Assembly: GCF_028736035.1 (NCBI RefSeq)
Contig: NZ_CP117866.1
Span: forward strand, 4,650,001 to 4,714,000
Origin: Streptomyces sp. T12
GTDB lineage: Bacteria > Actinomycetota > Actinomycetes > Streptomycetales > Streptomycetaceae
Reading direction: 5' to 3'
Length of the DNA: 64,000 bases
The notes below the pieces were generated by a model. It made no database searches. It had not been told where the DNA came from and was given only the letters and a program-made list of their open reading frames with translations. Position 1 is the first letter of the stretch; each line of letters opens with the position of its first letter. Shown here one piece after another: positions 42,811-51,479 of this stretch. The translations under genes and the position numbers were made by a program.

Positions 42811-43581
42811 ATGACGTCGGCCGTAAGTGTGCGTGGGCTCTGGAAGCGGTTCGGGCAGCAAGTTGCCGTTGCCGGGATCGATCTGGAGTTGCCCGCGGGG
42901 AAGTTCATCGGGCTCGTCGGGCCCAACGGGGCCGGGAAGACCACCACCCTCTCCATGGTGACCGGGTTGCTGCGGCCCGATCAGGGGTCCGTTGAAGTCG
43001 TCGGGCATGACGTGTGGCGGGACCCCGTTGAGGTGAAGGCGCGGATCGGGGTGCTGCCGGAGGGGCTTCGGCTCTTCGAGCGGCTCTCCGGGCGGGAACT
43101 GCTCGCGTACTCGGGGCGGTTGCGCGGGCTTCCCGGAGCCGAGGTCGACAAGCGGGCCACCCAGCTGCTCGACGTACTCGATCTGGCGGGGGCCCAGCAC
43201 AAGCTGGTCGTCGACTACTCGACCGGCATGCGCAAGAAGATCGGGCTCGCGGCCGCGCTCCTGCACAATCCCGAAGTGCTGTTCCTGGACGAGCCGTTCG
43301 AGGGCGTCGACCCCGTCTCCGCCCAGACCATCCGGGGCGTGCTGGAGCGCTACACCGCCTCCGGCGCGACCGTCGTCTTCTCCTCCCATGTCATGGAGCT
43401 CGTCGAGTCGCTGTGCGACTGGGTCGCCGTCATGGCCGCCGGGCGCATCCGTGCCCACGGCCCGCTCGCCGAGGTGCGCGGAGAGGCGGCCTCGTTGCAG
43501 CAGGCGTTCCTCGAACTCGTCGGCGCGAACGGCCGCGCCGCCGGATCCGACCTCGACTGGCTGGGCGGCGGGGCGCGATGA
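42811..43581 (+). CDS. ABC transporter ATP-binding protein
   Basis: A 256-residue ATPase: Walker A GPNGAGKTT, signature STGMRKKIGLAAALL (variant of LSGGQ), Walker B EVLFLDEPFEGVDP, H-loop VVFSSHVMELVESL. Coupled by an ATGA overlap to a large ABC-2 permease. Codon choice here uses slightly more third-position T and A than its neighbours. The ATG at 42811 is preferred over an in-frame TTG at 42802. Confidence 0.9.
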   Translation: MTSAVSVRGLWKRFGQQVAVAGIDLELPAGKFIGLVGPNGAGKTTTLSMVTGLLRPDQGSVEVVGHDVWRDPVEVKARIGVLPEGLRLFERLSGRELLAYSGRLRGLPGAEVDKRATQLLDVLDLAGAQHKLVVDYSTGMRKKIGLAAALLHNPEVLFLDEPFEGVDPVSAQTIRGVLERYTASGATVVFSSHVMELVESLCDWVAVMAAGRIRAHGPLAEVRGEAASLQQAFLELVGANGRAAGSDLDWLGGGAR

Positions 43582-45170
43582 GCACCGACGTGACCGCAGT
43601 CGTCGTACGGCTGAAGCTGTCGCTGCTCAGGAACGGGCTGCGGCAGTCCGGTGGGCGCCGGGCCGCCTACGTCGCCTCGGCCGTCCTCGTTCTCCTCTTC
43701 GCCGCGCTGCAACTCCTCGGCCTGATCATGCTGCGCGGCAACGCGCACGCCGGCACGGTGGCCGTCCTCCTGGTCTCGGTGCTCGCGCTCGGCTGGGCCG
43801 TGATGCCGCTGTTCTTCCCCGGCGGGGACGAGACCCTGGACCCGACGCGGCTCGTGATGCTGCCGCTGCGGCCCCGGCCGCTGGTGCGGGCGCTGCTCGC
43901 GGCCTCGCTGGTCGGCATAGGTCCGCTGTTCACGCTGTGCCTCTTCACCGGTTCGGTGATCGCGGTCGCGCGGGGCGGGGTGGCGTACGTCGTCGGTGCC
44001 GTCGGCGTCGCCCTGGCCCTGTTGGTGTGCGTGGCGCTCGCGCGGGCCGTCGCCGCGGCCAACATCCGACTGCTGACCAGCCGTAAGGGGCGCGATCTGG
44101 CGGTGCTGAGCGGGCTGGTCATCGCGGTCGGGGCGCAGGTCGTGAACTTCGGGGCGCAGCAGCTGGGTTCGACGGGGCTCGGCCGGCTCGATCCGGCGGC
44201 GGATGTGCTGCGGTGGGTGCCGCCGGCGTCCGCGATCGGGGCGGTGGAGTCGGTGAGTGAGGGGTCGTACGGGACCGGAGCCCTCCAACTCGCCTTGAGC
44301 GCGGGCGCGTTGGTGGCGCTGATCGCCGTATGGTCGCGCCACCTGACGCGGCTGATGACCTCGCCCGACGGCTCCACACTCCAGGCGGCCACCGAGGCCG
44401 CCGTACGGGAACGGACCTCGACCGGCCTGGCCCGCCTCCTTCCGGCCGGCCGCACCGGCACCGTCATGGAGCGCAGCCTGCGCTACGTCTGGCGCGACCC
44501 GAAGACCAAGGCGGCCTGGGTGACCTCGCTCGCCATCGGCCTGATCGTGCCGGTGTTCAACGCCCTGCAGGGCACCGGCTCGATCTACTTCGCCTGCTTC
44601 GCCGCCGGGATGCTCGGCATCCAGATGTACAACCAGTTCGGGCAGGACACGTCCGCGTTCTGGATGGTCGCGATGACCATCTCGTCCCCCCGGGACGCCT
44701 ACGTCGAGCTGCGCGGCCGAGCACTGGCACTGCTGCTGATCACCCTGCCCTACGCCGTCCTCGTCACCGTCCTGACGACGGCACTCCTCGGCGACTGGAC
44801 CGAACTCCCCGAGGTGCTGGGCCTGTCCTTCGCCCTCCTCGGCGCCATGCTGGCGACCGGCGCCTGGACCTCGGCCCGCTTCCCGTACTCCATCCCGCAG
44901 GAGGGCTACAAGAACGTCGCTCCCGGTCAGACCGGCCTGGCCTGGATCTCGATCTTCGGCGGCATGATCGCGGCGGCCCTGGTGTGCGCGCCTGTGATCG
45001 CGGTGGCGATCTGGCTGAACGTGAGCGAGGACGGGGAGGCGTGGAGCTGGCTGCTGCTGCCGGTGGGCGCGGCGTACGGGGCGACGGTCGCGTGGCTGGG
45101 TCTCCGGCTGGCGGCACCACGGACGGCGGCGCGCCTACCGGAGATCCTTACGGCGGTGAGCAAGGGCTGA
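43578..45170 (+). CDS. ABC-2 type transporter permease
   Basis: A 530-residue permease with about twelve hydrophobic helices (AYVASAVLVLLFAALQLLGL, AVLLVSVLALGWAVMPLFFP, VIAVARGGVAYVVGAVGVAL and others). PGGDETLDPTRLVMLPLRPR resembles the coupling region of transporters of the YbhR/linear-export type. It is twice the size of DrrB-like permeases. With the upstream ATPase it forms an exporter; substrate unknown. Confidence 0.88.
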   Translation: MSTDVTAVVVRLKLSLLRNGLRQSGGRRAAYVASAVLVLLFAALQLLGLIMLRGNAHAGTVAVLLVSVLALGWAVMPLFFPGGDETLDPTRLVMLPLRPRPLVRALLAASLVGIGPLFTLCLFTGSVIAVARGGVAYVVGAVGVALALLVCVALARAVAAANIRLLTSRKGRDLAVLSGLVIAVGAQVVNFGAQQLGSTGLGRLDPAADVLRWVPPASAIGAVESVSEGSYGTGALQLALSAGALVALIAVWSRHLTRLMTSPDGSTLQAATEAAVRERTSTGLARLLPAGRTGTVMERSLRYVWRDPKTKAAWVTSLAIGLIVPVFNALQGTGSIYFACFAAGMLGIQMYNQFGQDTSAFWMVAMTISSPRDAYVELRGRALALLLITLPYAVLVTVLTTALLGDWTELPEVLGLSFALLGAMLATGAWTSARFPYSIPQEGYKNVAPGQTGLAWISIFGGMIAAALVCAPVIAVAIWLNVSEDGEAWSWLLLPVGAAYGATVAWLGLRLAAPRTAARLPEILTAVSKG

Positions 45171-45221
45171 CGGGACCCGCCGTCGCGTCAGACAGCGGGA
45201 ACCGCGCTCCTGGACGGGAAG

Positions 45222-46091
45222 TCACCCCACCCTTACCGAGTCCAGGAACGGCTCGATAGCGGCGCGCCACCCCTCCGGCTGGTCGTAATGCACCAGGTGC
45301 CCGGCGTCAGCCACCTCCGCATACTCCCCCCGCGGCAGCACCCGCACCATCTCCTGAGCCTCGGCCCGCCCCAGTTCCCCATCGAGGCCACGCACCACCA
45401 ACGCGGGGCACTGAACCTGCGCCAACTCCTCCCAGTGCGCGTCGAACACCCACGTCTCCCGGGACTTGAGCATCTGGTCCGGCTCGAAAACCGGCCGCCA
45501 TCCGTCCTCGCACTCGTGCATCACCTCGGCGTAGAACTCCCCGCGCGCGGGATTCGGCCGCTCGACCCACGGGTCGTCCTCACCGAACCACTTGCGCACA
45601 TCGGCGAGCGTGGCGAAGGGAACGGGCCAGGACTTGAACCAGTCCGCCCACTCCCGCTGCGAGGCCGAGCCGAGCGCGGAGGCCCGCATGTCGCAGATGA
45701 TCACGCCGCGCACCAGGTCGGGCCGCTTGGCGGCGAGCTGCCAGGCGGTCAGCGCGCCCATGGCGTGGCCGACGAGGATGGCCGGGGCGAGACCGAGCTG
45801 TTCGAGGGCGGCTTCCGCGTCGTCGACGTACGCCCCGCGCGCGAAGGAGGCCTGCGCGGGCTTGTCGCTACGGCCGTGGCCGCGCTGGTCGAGCGCGACC
45901 GCACGGTGCCGCTCGGAGAGCCAGCGGGCGGTGGAGGCCCAGTGCGAGGCGCGGCCCATCAGGCCGTGCAGTAACAAGACACCGGGCGTGCGGTCGTGCT
46001 CCTTGGCCGGGTCGGTCTTGGGAGGGTCGCCGAACTCCCAGGCCGCGAGACGTACGCCGCCTGTACCAGTCACGTCGATGCGCCGCGCCAT
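45222..46091 (-). CDS. Alpha/beta hydrolase with GHAMG in place of the GxSxG elbow
   Basis: About 289 residues. The fold is clear: oxyanion region LLHGLMG (40-46), DQRGHGRSDKP (69-79), lid RASALGSASQREWADW, and the catalytic-histidine segment DAGHLVHYDQPEGW. The nucleophile elbow reads VGHAMGALTAW, so residue 110 is Ala where Ser is expected. The protein may be inactive as an esterase or use a non-nucleophilic mechanism. ATG 46091 is preferred; the frame is open farther upstream. Confidence 0.85.
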   Translation of the reverse strand: MARRIDVTGTGGVRLAAWEFGDPPKTDPAKEHDRTPGVLLLHGLMGRASHWASTARWLSERHRAVALDQRGHGRSDKPAQASFARGAYVDDAEAALEQLGLAPAILVGHAMGALTAWQLAAKRPDLVRGVIICDMRASALGSASQREWADWFKSWPVPFATLADVRKWFGEDDPWVERPNPARGEFYAEVMHECEDGWRPVFEPDQMLKSRETWVFDAHWEELAQVQCPALVVRGLDGELGRAEAQEMVRVLPRGEYAEVADAGHLVHYDQPEGWRAAIEPFLDSVRVG

Positions 46092-46774
46092 TGCTCCTGG
46101 CACCCCCCTAGCTCCGCTCGGACCGCTCGCTCCCGCTCGAGCCGGCCGATCCTGTGGACCGCGTCCTGCCTGCCGTGCGCTGTGCCTGCCGTATCTGCGT
46201 ATCTGCCGTATCCGACGTCGCTCACGCGAGCACCGCGTGCCACCCGCACCGCACGCAGCGTAGACGCCCTCGCACGCGATGTGCATGTCCTGTGTACCTG
46301 ACGTGATCTTATGCGCACATCCATGAAGCGCACGTTCCGCATGATCCGTCACCCGCAGACTATCGAACCCCTATTCGAAAATGCGGTCTCTGCGGGCAAC
46401 ACCCCTCATTCGAGTGACCCCTCTCCAGGATTGATCGCCATCGCCGGGGGGAGATCTTCACCGGGAGGCGGACCGCTCGGGGAAAACGGTCCGAGGGGAA
46501 TGACCCTGGGAGCTCGGGGCTCCGGGTCAGCACAGGGGAGGACAGGCCCCGGCGCCACACGGCGCCGGGGCCCTCTCCACACTCACGGCACATCCTCCCG
46601 CCCCCTCCCGGCCGGATGCATCGCCTCACGACAGCCTGGCACGCGAAGCGGGCGAGCGCTGCGATTCAGCGCACTGAATCTTGGAATCGACGAGATCGAA
46701 GGATCGCCACAACTCCCGCTCCCGCACCGGGAATTACGCGGGGGGGAAACGCGAAGGCGACAGCTGCCGCCGAC
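46092..46774. other. Structure-rich non-coding gap downstream of dmdR1
   Basis: About 680 bases. The left 200 are the hydrolase upstream region. From 46380 to 46572 several inverted repeats occur: CGGACCG/CGGTCCG (46469-46493), a GACCC/GGGTC-flanked hairpin (46502-46527) and the terminator-like stem at 46545. It could be the 3' region of dmdR1 or encode an unrecognised small RNA. No protein gene convinces. Confidence 0.5.
46545..46572. terminator. 12-bp perfect stem, ACAC loop
   Basis: GGCCCCGGCGCC, loop ACAC, GGCGCCGGGGCC. The strongest hairpin in the dmdR1 downstream gap; no T-run. Likely ends dmdR1 transcription, or a plus-strand transcript of this gap. Confidence 0.8.
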
Positions 46775-47467
46775 TCAGCGCTTCGCGACGAAGACATGGG
46801 AGGCGACGTCCGCCTCCAGCTCGGCCGCCTCACCACCGCTGCCCACCAGCACACCACCCGCGGACTCGGTCACACTGACCACCGAGCCGGGCTGCACGCC
46901 CGCCCGGCGCAGCGTGTACATCAGCTGCGCGTCGGTCTGGATCGGCTCGCCGATACGGCGCACGACGACCGTCTTGCCCTCGACGCCCGGGTCGAGGTCG
47001 GCCAGCGAGACCATGCCCTCGTCCAGGAACGGATCGGCACCGTCCTTCTCGCCGAGCTCCTCCAGGCCGGGGATGGGGTTGCCGTACGGCGACTCGGTCG
47101 GGTGCCGCAACAGCTCCAGCACGCGCCGCTCCACGGCCTCACTCATCACGTGCTCCCAGCGACACGCCTCGGCGTGCACCTGCTCCCACTCCAGCCCGAT
47201 CACGTCGACGAGCAGACACTCGGCGAGGCGGTGCTTGCGCATGACGCGGGTGGCCAGCCGCCGCCCCTCGTCCGTGAGCTCCAGGTGCCGGTCGGTCGCC
47301 ACGGACACCAGCCCGTCACGCTCCATCCGCGCCACCGTCTGGCTGACGGTCGGCCCGCTCTGGTCCAGCCGCTCGGCGATCCGGGCGCGCATGGGGACCA
47401 CACCTTCCTCCTCCAGCTCGAGGATGGTGCGGAGATACATCTCCGTGGTGTCGATCAGTCCGGACAT
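46775..47467 (-). CDS. dmdR1: Iron-dependent DtxR/IdeR-family repressor DmdR1
   Basis: A 230-residue metalloregulator. All canonical DtxR metal ligands are at the reference numbers: M10, C102, E105 and H106 for the primary site, and H79, E83 and H98 for the ancillary site. The DNA-binding helix is DQSGPTVSQTVARME, and a C-terminal SH3-like domain follows residue 145. It represses siderophore and iron-uptake genes when Fe(II) is bound. Length and neighbours agree with S. coelicolor DmdR1 (SCO4394, from memory). Long antisense frames are open on the plus strand. Confidence 0.92.
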   Translation of the reverse strand: MSGLIDTTEMYLRTILELEEEGVVPMRARIAERLDQSGPTVSQTVARMERDGLVSVATDRHLELTDEGRRLATRVMRKHRLAECLLVDVIGLEWEQVHAEACRWEHVMSEAVERRVLELLRHPTESPYGNPIPGLEELGEKDGADPFLDEGMVSLADLDPGVEGKTVVVRRIGEPIQTDAQLMYTLRRAGVQPGSVVSVTESAGGVLVGSGGEAAELEADVASHVFVAKR

Positions 47468-47477
47468 ACGTGCCCCT

Positions 47478-47499
47478 CGATTAGCTCTGCGATTAGCTC
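47478..47499. promoter_or_regulatory. Direct repeat CGATTAGCTC in dmdR1 promoter
   Basis: CGATTAGCTC at 47478-47487 and again at 47490-47499, period 12, just upstream of the dmdR1 start. Contains TTAG cores reminiscent of, but not matching, the inverted iron box, so autoregulation is unproven. Confidence 0.45.
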
Positions 47500-47702
47500 A
47501 GCCGGAAGCGAGACAGCTCCACGGCGCGTGCGCTGGCCCTGCAGTCAATTCTGCCGGATACCACCGACAACCGTGCCGCGCCGTTGAAACCAGCGATTTA
47601 GGCGGGGATGCGGAGGGCATCCGGCCGTATTGACACCACACTGGTCCAGACCGCACGGTGATCCGCGACACACCCGCACCCGCCACCACCGGAGGGCCCC
47701 GC

Positions 47703-48458
47703 ATGAGCGACAGCAAGCCGGCCGACCAGTTCTTCGACGCCGCGATCGGCCTGCTCCAGCGGGTCCGTGACGAGGAGGCCGAGAGCATCGAGGCAGCCGG
47801 CACCCTGCTCGCCGACACCGTCGCCGCCGGCGGCCGCCTCTTCGCCTTCGGCGCCGGCCACTCCTCCCTCGCCGCCCAGGACATCGTCTACCGCGCAGGC
47901 GGCCTCGCCCTGATGAACCTGCTCGCGGTCCCCGGCGTCGTGGGCGTCGACGTCATGCCCGCCACCCTCGGCTCCGCCCTGGAACGCGTGGACGGCCTCG
48001 CGAGCGCGGTCCTGGACAGCTCCCCCCTCCGCGCCGGCGACACCCTCGTGATCATCTCCCTCTCGGGCCGCAACGCCCTCCCCGTGGAGATGGCCATGAA
48101 CGCCCGCGCCCTCGACGTCAGGGTCATCGGCGTGACCTCGGTGGCGTACGCCTCCGAGACGAAGTCCCGCCACGTCTCGGGCACCTACCTCAAGGACCAC
48201 TGCGACATCGTCCTCGACTCGAAGATCGCGATCGGCGACGCGGAACTCACCCTCGACACGATCCCGGCCCCCTTCGCCCCCGCGTCCACGGTCGTCACCA
48301 GCGCGCTCCTCCAGGCCGTCATGGCCACGGCAGCCGCCGCCCTGGCCGCCCGCGGCATCGAGCCCCCACTCCTGCGCTCCGGCAACGTGGACGGCGGCCA
48401 CGACTGGAACGCCCGGGTGTTCGAGCAGTACGGCGACCGGATCTTCTACCGGCACTGA
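47703..48458 (+). CDS. SIS-domain sugar-phosphate-binding protein
   Basis: A 251-residue SIS protein: LFAFGAGHSSLAAQDIVYRA and IISLSGRNALPVEMAMNARA form the two phosphosugar-binding loops. Resembles MurQ/GmhA-type isomerases but lacks an assigned reaction. Start ATG 47703 with GGAGGG at 47691-47696. Divergent from dmdR1. Confidence 0.88.
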   Translation: MSDSKPADQFFDAAIGLLQRVRDEEAESIEAAGTLLADTVAAGGRLFAFGAGHSSLAAQDIVYRAGGLALMNLLAVPGVVGVDVMPATLGSALERVDGLASAVLDSSPLRAGDTLVIISLSGRNALPVEMAMNARALDVRVIGVTSVAYASETKSRHVSGTYLKDHCDIVLDSKIAIGDAELTLDTIPAPFAPASTVVTSALLQAVMATAAAALAARGIEPPLLRSGNVDGGHDWNARVFEQYGDRIFYRH

Positions 48459-48483
48459 CGAGGCATCGCTACCGCAAGCCCTC

Positions 48484-49935
48484 CTAGCCCCTCGAACCCT
48501 CCGAGCCCTCCGCGCCCACAGCCGCCGCCAAATCCAGCGCGGAAGCGATGCGCACCGCCACCCCCTCCGCGTACACCGCATCGGCCCGCTCGAACGCACT
48601 CCGCCCGGCGCCCCGCAAAAACGTCACGACCCCCAGCGTCCGCCCCCGACTCCGCAACACCGCACACAGCGCGTGCACCGTGTCCGCCGGCCACTGCCGG
48701 CCCACCGCCCACGCACGCGCCTGCTCCGCCGGCACATCGCCCGCATCGGCCCGCACGGACCCGGCCCGCGCCACACACCGCAACGCCGGATGCCCCTCGC
48801 CGTACCGCACCGGCAACCCGGCCTCCCCGCCGAGCAGACTCGGCCCCGGCGCCCCGGAGGGCGTCACCGCGATCCGAACCAGCCGCACCGGACCCGCCAT
48901 GTCCGTGTCCAGGACCGCCCCACCCGCGACCCGGTCGATCAGCGCATGATCGGCGAACCCGGCCAGCGCGAAGTCCAGATGCACGGTCGCCGCCTCCGCA
49001 GGGTCCTCGCACTCCGCGGCGGCCCGAGCGGCCCGATGCAGCTGATTCGTCCGGAACCGCAGCTGCGCAGCCTCCTGCTCCGCCTGCTTGGACTCGGTCA
49101 CGTCCTGGAAGAGCCAGCCCACCCCCAACGGCACCGGCTCCTCCGCGAGCGGCGAGGCCAGCCGTACGAAGCCACACCGCCAGCACCGACGCCGCTCACC
49201 CTCCGGCGTCCGCACGCTCACCCAGATCTCGGCGGGCGCGGGCGGCGCACCCTCCGCCAGCACATGGGTGAGCGCGCTCTCCAGCTCCTCGACCCCCTGG
49301 GCGAGCAACTCCCCGAGCGGCCGCCCGAGCACGGACGTACGCCCGATCCCGAGCGCCCGAGCCGCGTGAGCGTTCACCACCGCCGGCCGCAGATCCGCGT
49401 CGACGAGCACCACGCCCCACGACGCGTCCTCGAACAGTGCCTCGCTCAGCGCGATCGACCGCTCCAGATCGATCTGCACATGCACCTCGCTGAAGGCGCA
49501 GTACAGCCCGGCGGGCTTCCCGTCCGGCCCCCGCACGGCCGCCGACTGCGTCCGTACGAGGACCCGCCCGCCGTCCTTGGTCAGCAGGGCGAACTCGTGC
49601 ACCTGCCGCCCGGGAGCCTGCATGGCGGACATCAGCCGCCCCTCGACCTCCTCGGCATCGGCCTCGCGCACGGCCCACCCGGCGAACCCATGCCGTCCCA
49701 CGGCCTCGGCCGCACTCCACCCCAGGATCCGCTCCGCCTCACGGTTCCAATGGGTGACGACCCCGTCCGCGTCGAAGGCGCACAGGGCCGCGTCCATGCC
49801 GTCCAGCAGCGCGGCCAGCAGATCCGAGCCGCCTGCGGAACCCTCCGAACCACCTGCCGAACCGTCCGGACCGTCCCGCTCGGGTTCGTCCGGCCCCAGC
49901 TCGTCGGTGGTCCCACTACGCCGGGAAGCACTCAC
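48484..49935 (-). CDS. PAS-PAS-GAF sensor protein
   Basis: A 483-residue cytoplasmic sensor. After a Gly/Ser/Glu-rich start, PAS 1 (LLDGMDAALCAFDADGVVTH and NREAERILGWSAAEAVGR) and PAS 2 (ASWGVVLVDADLRPAVVNAH) are followed by a coiled linker (DVTESKQAEQEAAQLRFRTN) and a GAF domain (VHALCAVLRSRGRTLGVVTF). Many Streptomyces relatives end in a PP2C phosphatase or ATPase; this one stops after GAF, so it must signal through a partner. Confidence 0.85.
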   Translation of the reverse strand: MSASRRSGTTDELGPDEPERDGPDGSAGGSEGSAGGSDLLAALLDGMDAALCAFDADGVVTHWNREAERILGWSAAEAVGRHGFAGWAVREADAEEVEGRLMSAMQAPGRQVHEFALLTKDGGRVLVRTQSAAVRGPDGKPAGLYCAFSEVHVQIDLERSIALSEALFEDASWGVVLVDADLRPAVVNAHAARALGIGRTSVLGRPLGELLAQGVEELESALTHVLAEGAPPAPAEIWVSVRTPEGERRRCWRCGFVRLASPLAEEPVPLGVGWLFQDVTESKQAEQEAAQLRFRTNQLHRAARAAAECEDPAEAATVHLDFALAGFADHALIDRVAGGAVLDTDMAGPVRLVRIAVTPSGAPGPSLLGGEAGLPVRYGEGHPALRCVARAGSVRADAGDVPAEQARAWAVGRQWPADTVHALCAVLRSRGRTLGVVTFLRGAGRSAFERADAVYAEGVAVRIASALDLAAAVGAEGSEGSRG

Positions 49936-50070
49936 CTGGACCCCCTGCCAAGCTGCGTCCGCACGTACGACGCGTCGGTTCGCTCACTTGCAATCATCTA
50001 ACTCGAACGTGACGCAGCACACACCGTGTTCCCCAAGATTGAAGGAATCGTTGTACGAGCCGCTCCGCGA

Positions 50071-50520
50071 CTACTCCAGCCGCAGGTCGAGCCACTCATC
50101 GCTCTCGCCGTCCAGCACATACCGATCGGACTCGACGAACCCGCGCGCCTCGGCGAACCGCAGCCCGTCCTCGTTGACCGCCAGCACACAGGTCTCGATC
50201 ACCCTGGCGCCCAGCACGCGCGCGTGGGCGAGCCCCTCCTCGTACAGCTGCGTGCCGTACCCGCGCCGCCGGAACTCGGGCAGCACGCGCGCGATGACCG
50301 TCGCCACCGCGTCCTCGCCCTCCGGCGGCCGCACGGTCGAGCAGCCGACGAGGACGTCACCGACGTACGCGTTCCGCAGGCGGTACCGGCGGCTGCGCTC
50401 CCGTACCCCGTCGAGATCCATGGCCGCGGGCGGAACGATCACGTTGTGGACGTGCCGCCACTGCTCAAGCATGACCTCGCCGTCGACAGGCGCCATGCGA
50501 AGGCCGGAAAGGTCAGACAC
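50071..50520 (-). CDS. GNAT-family N-acetyltransferase
   Basis: A 149-residue GNAT. Acetyl-CoA-binding VATVIARVLPEFRRRGYGTQ with the RRxGxGT signature, then a C-terminal NEDGLRFAEARGFVESDRYV. Substrate unknown. The start overlaps the RidA gene stop by 8 bases, so the two are co-translated. Confidence 0.88.
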   Translation of the reverse strand: MSDLSGLRMAPVDGEVMLEQWRHVHNVIVPPAAMDLDGVRERSRRYRLRNAYVGDVLVGCSTVRPPEGEDAVATVIARVLPEFRRRGYGTQLYEEGLAHARVLGARVIETCVLAVNEDGLRFAEARGFVESDRYVLDGESDEWLDLRLE

Positions 50521-50923
50521 GGGCGCCGCTCCCTCGCCGGGCGTAGACCTCGATCTCGATCTTCATACGAGGGTCGGCGAGCCCGCACATCATCATCGTC
50601 GCCGCCGGCCGCACCTCCCCGAAGTACCGCCGCAGCACCGGCCAGCAGGGCTCGAAGTCCGTCCGCTCCGGCAGCAGGTACCGCACCCGCACCACATCGG
50701 CGAACGAACACCCCGCCTCCTCCAGCGCGGCCCCCACGTTCCGCAGACACTGCTCGGCCTGCTCCACCACGTCCTCGGAGATCGTCATCGTCGCGTAGTC
50801 GAACCCGGTCGTCCCCGACACGTGCACCCAGTCCCCGTCGACCACGGCCCGCGCGTACCCGATCTGCTCCTCGAAGGTCGAACCGCTGAGTATCGCTTGC
50901 CGCACCGCCTGCTGCTCTGTCAT
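50513..50923 (-). CDS. RidA/YjgF-family protein
   Basis: A 136-residue member: DWVHVSGTTGFDYATMTISE, QCLRNVGAALEEAGCSFADV and a C-terminal KIEIEVYARR with the conserved I/V-E-x-E segment. RidA enzymes hydrolyse reactive enamine/imine intermediates. The usual catalytic Arg of RidA proper (VRxxVY pattern) appears as VRVRYLLPERTDF, so it belongs to an Rid subfamily. The IscB element lies directly upstream. Confidence 0.87.
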   Translation of the reverse strand: MTEQQAVRQAILSGSTFEEQIGYARAVVDGDWVHVSGTTGFDYATMTISEDVVEQAEQCLRNVGAALEEAGCSFADVVRVRYLLPERTDFEPCWPVLRRYFGEVRPAATMMMCGLADPRMKIEIEVYARRGSGARV

Positions 50924-51119
50924 GTACGGAACGCTAGGTGACCTGCACTGATACGTCTATCGCGTAACCAACCTCCTGATGGCGGTGGCCACTTAGCAGT
51001 TGGATCGACTGCCCATTCGGAGAATTCGACCGGTTCGCACGAATGGACGGCTTGTGAAAGCTGCAACCCAGTGCACGGATCTTGGCCACTAGCGCCAGCT
51101 GCACATACGAGAAGGGAGA

Positions 51120-51455
51120 TCACTCGTTCCCCGACCGCAAGGTCGTCGAGTGACCAGCCCCAGTCATCACGACCCACAGGATCAGGGAGGTGCCCCGATG
51201 ACTACGTTTCCTGTAGGCGAGCAAACCCACCAGGCTGTGCTTCCTCAGCAGCCTGCTCTGGAATTCGTGGGAGCAGACACCCCTGGGAGTAGGGACGAAA
51301 CGGCTCACGGACACCCCGCCACTGCGCGGGGCACCGGCAGGGAACATGGGCGAGGGGAGACTGGCGGGCACGGCACCAGGGCACGTCGGCGTCACGCCAA
51401 GAGCGCCGCCACTGCGGCGAAGGAGGCAGAGAACGGGAGCGGTGACGCTCCCTCA
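51120..51455 (+). ncRNA. Candidate omega RNA scaffold upstream of iscB
   Basis: About 335 bases directly before iscB hold a series of hairpins: TCACTCG/CGAGTGA with inner CGACC-GCAA-GGTCG (GNRA loop, 51120-51153), CCCCGC/GCGGGG (51314-51331), GGCG-TCA-CGCC (51388-51398), CGCCGC-CACT-GCGGCG (51404-51419) and GGGAGCG-GTGA-CGCTCCC (GNRA loop, 51435-51452). IscB guides are transcribed from exactly this position, with the guide at the 5' end. The frame is open through the region, but the encoded sequence has no IscB-like residues. Confidence 0.65.
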
Positions 51456-51479
51456 CATATCCGGTCGTACACAGGTGGC

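Noticed and set aside
50920..51177. An 85-codon minus-strand frame upstream of RidA
   Set aside because: It overlaps the candidate omega RNA start, lacks a ribosome site and a recognisable domain.
51150..51479. N-terminal extension of IscB to the GTG at 51150
   Set aside because: It would translate the hairpin-rich RNA region; IscB proteins begin just before the VFVL...PLMP segment, which fits GTG 51480.
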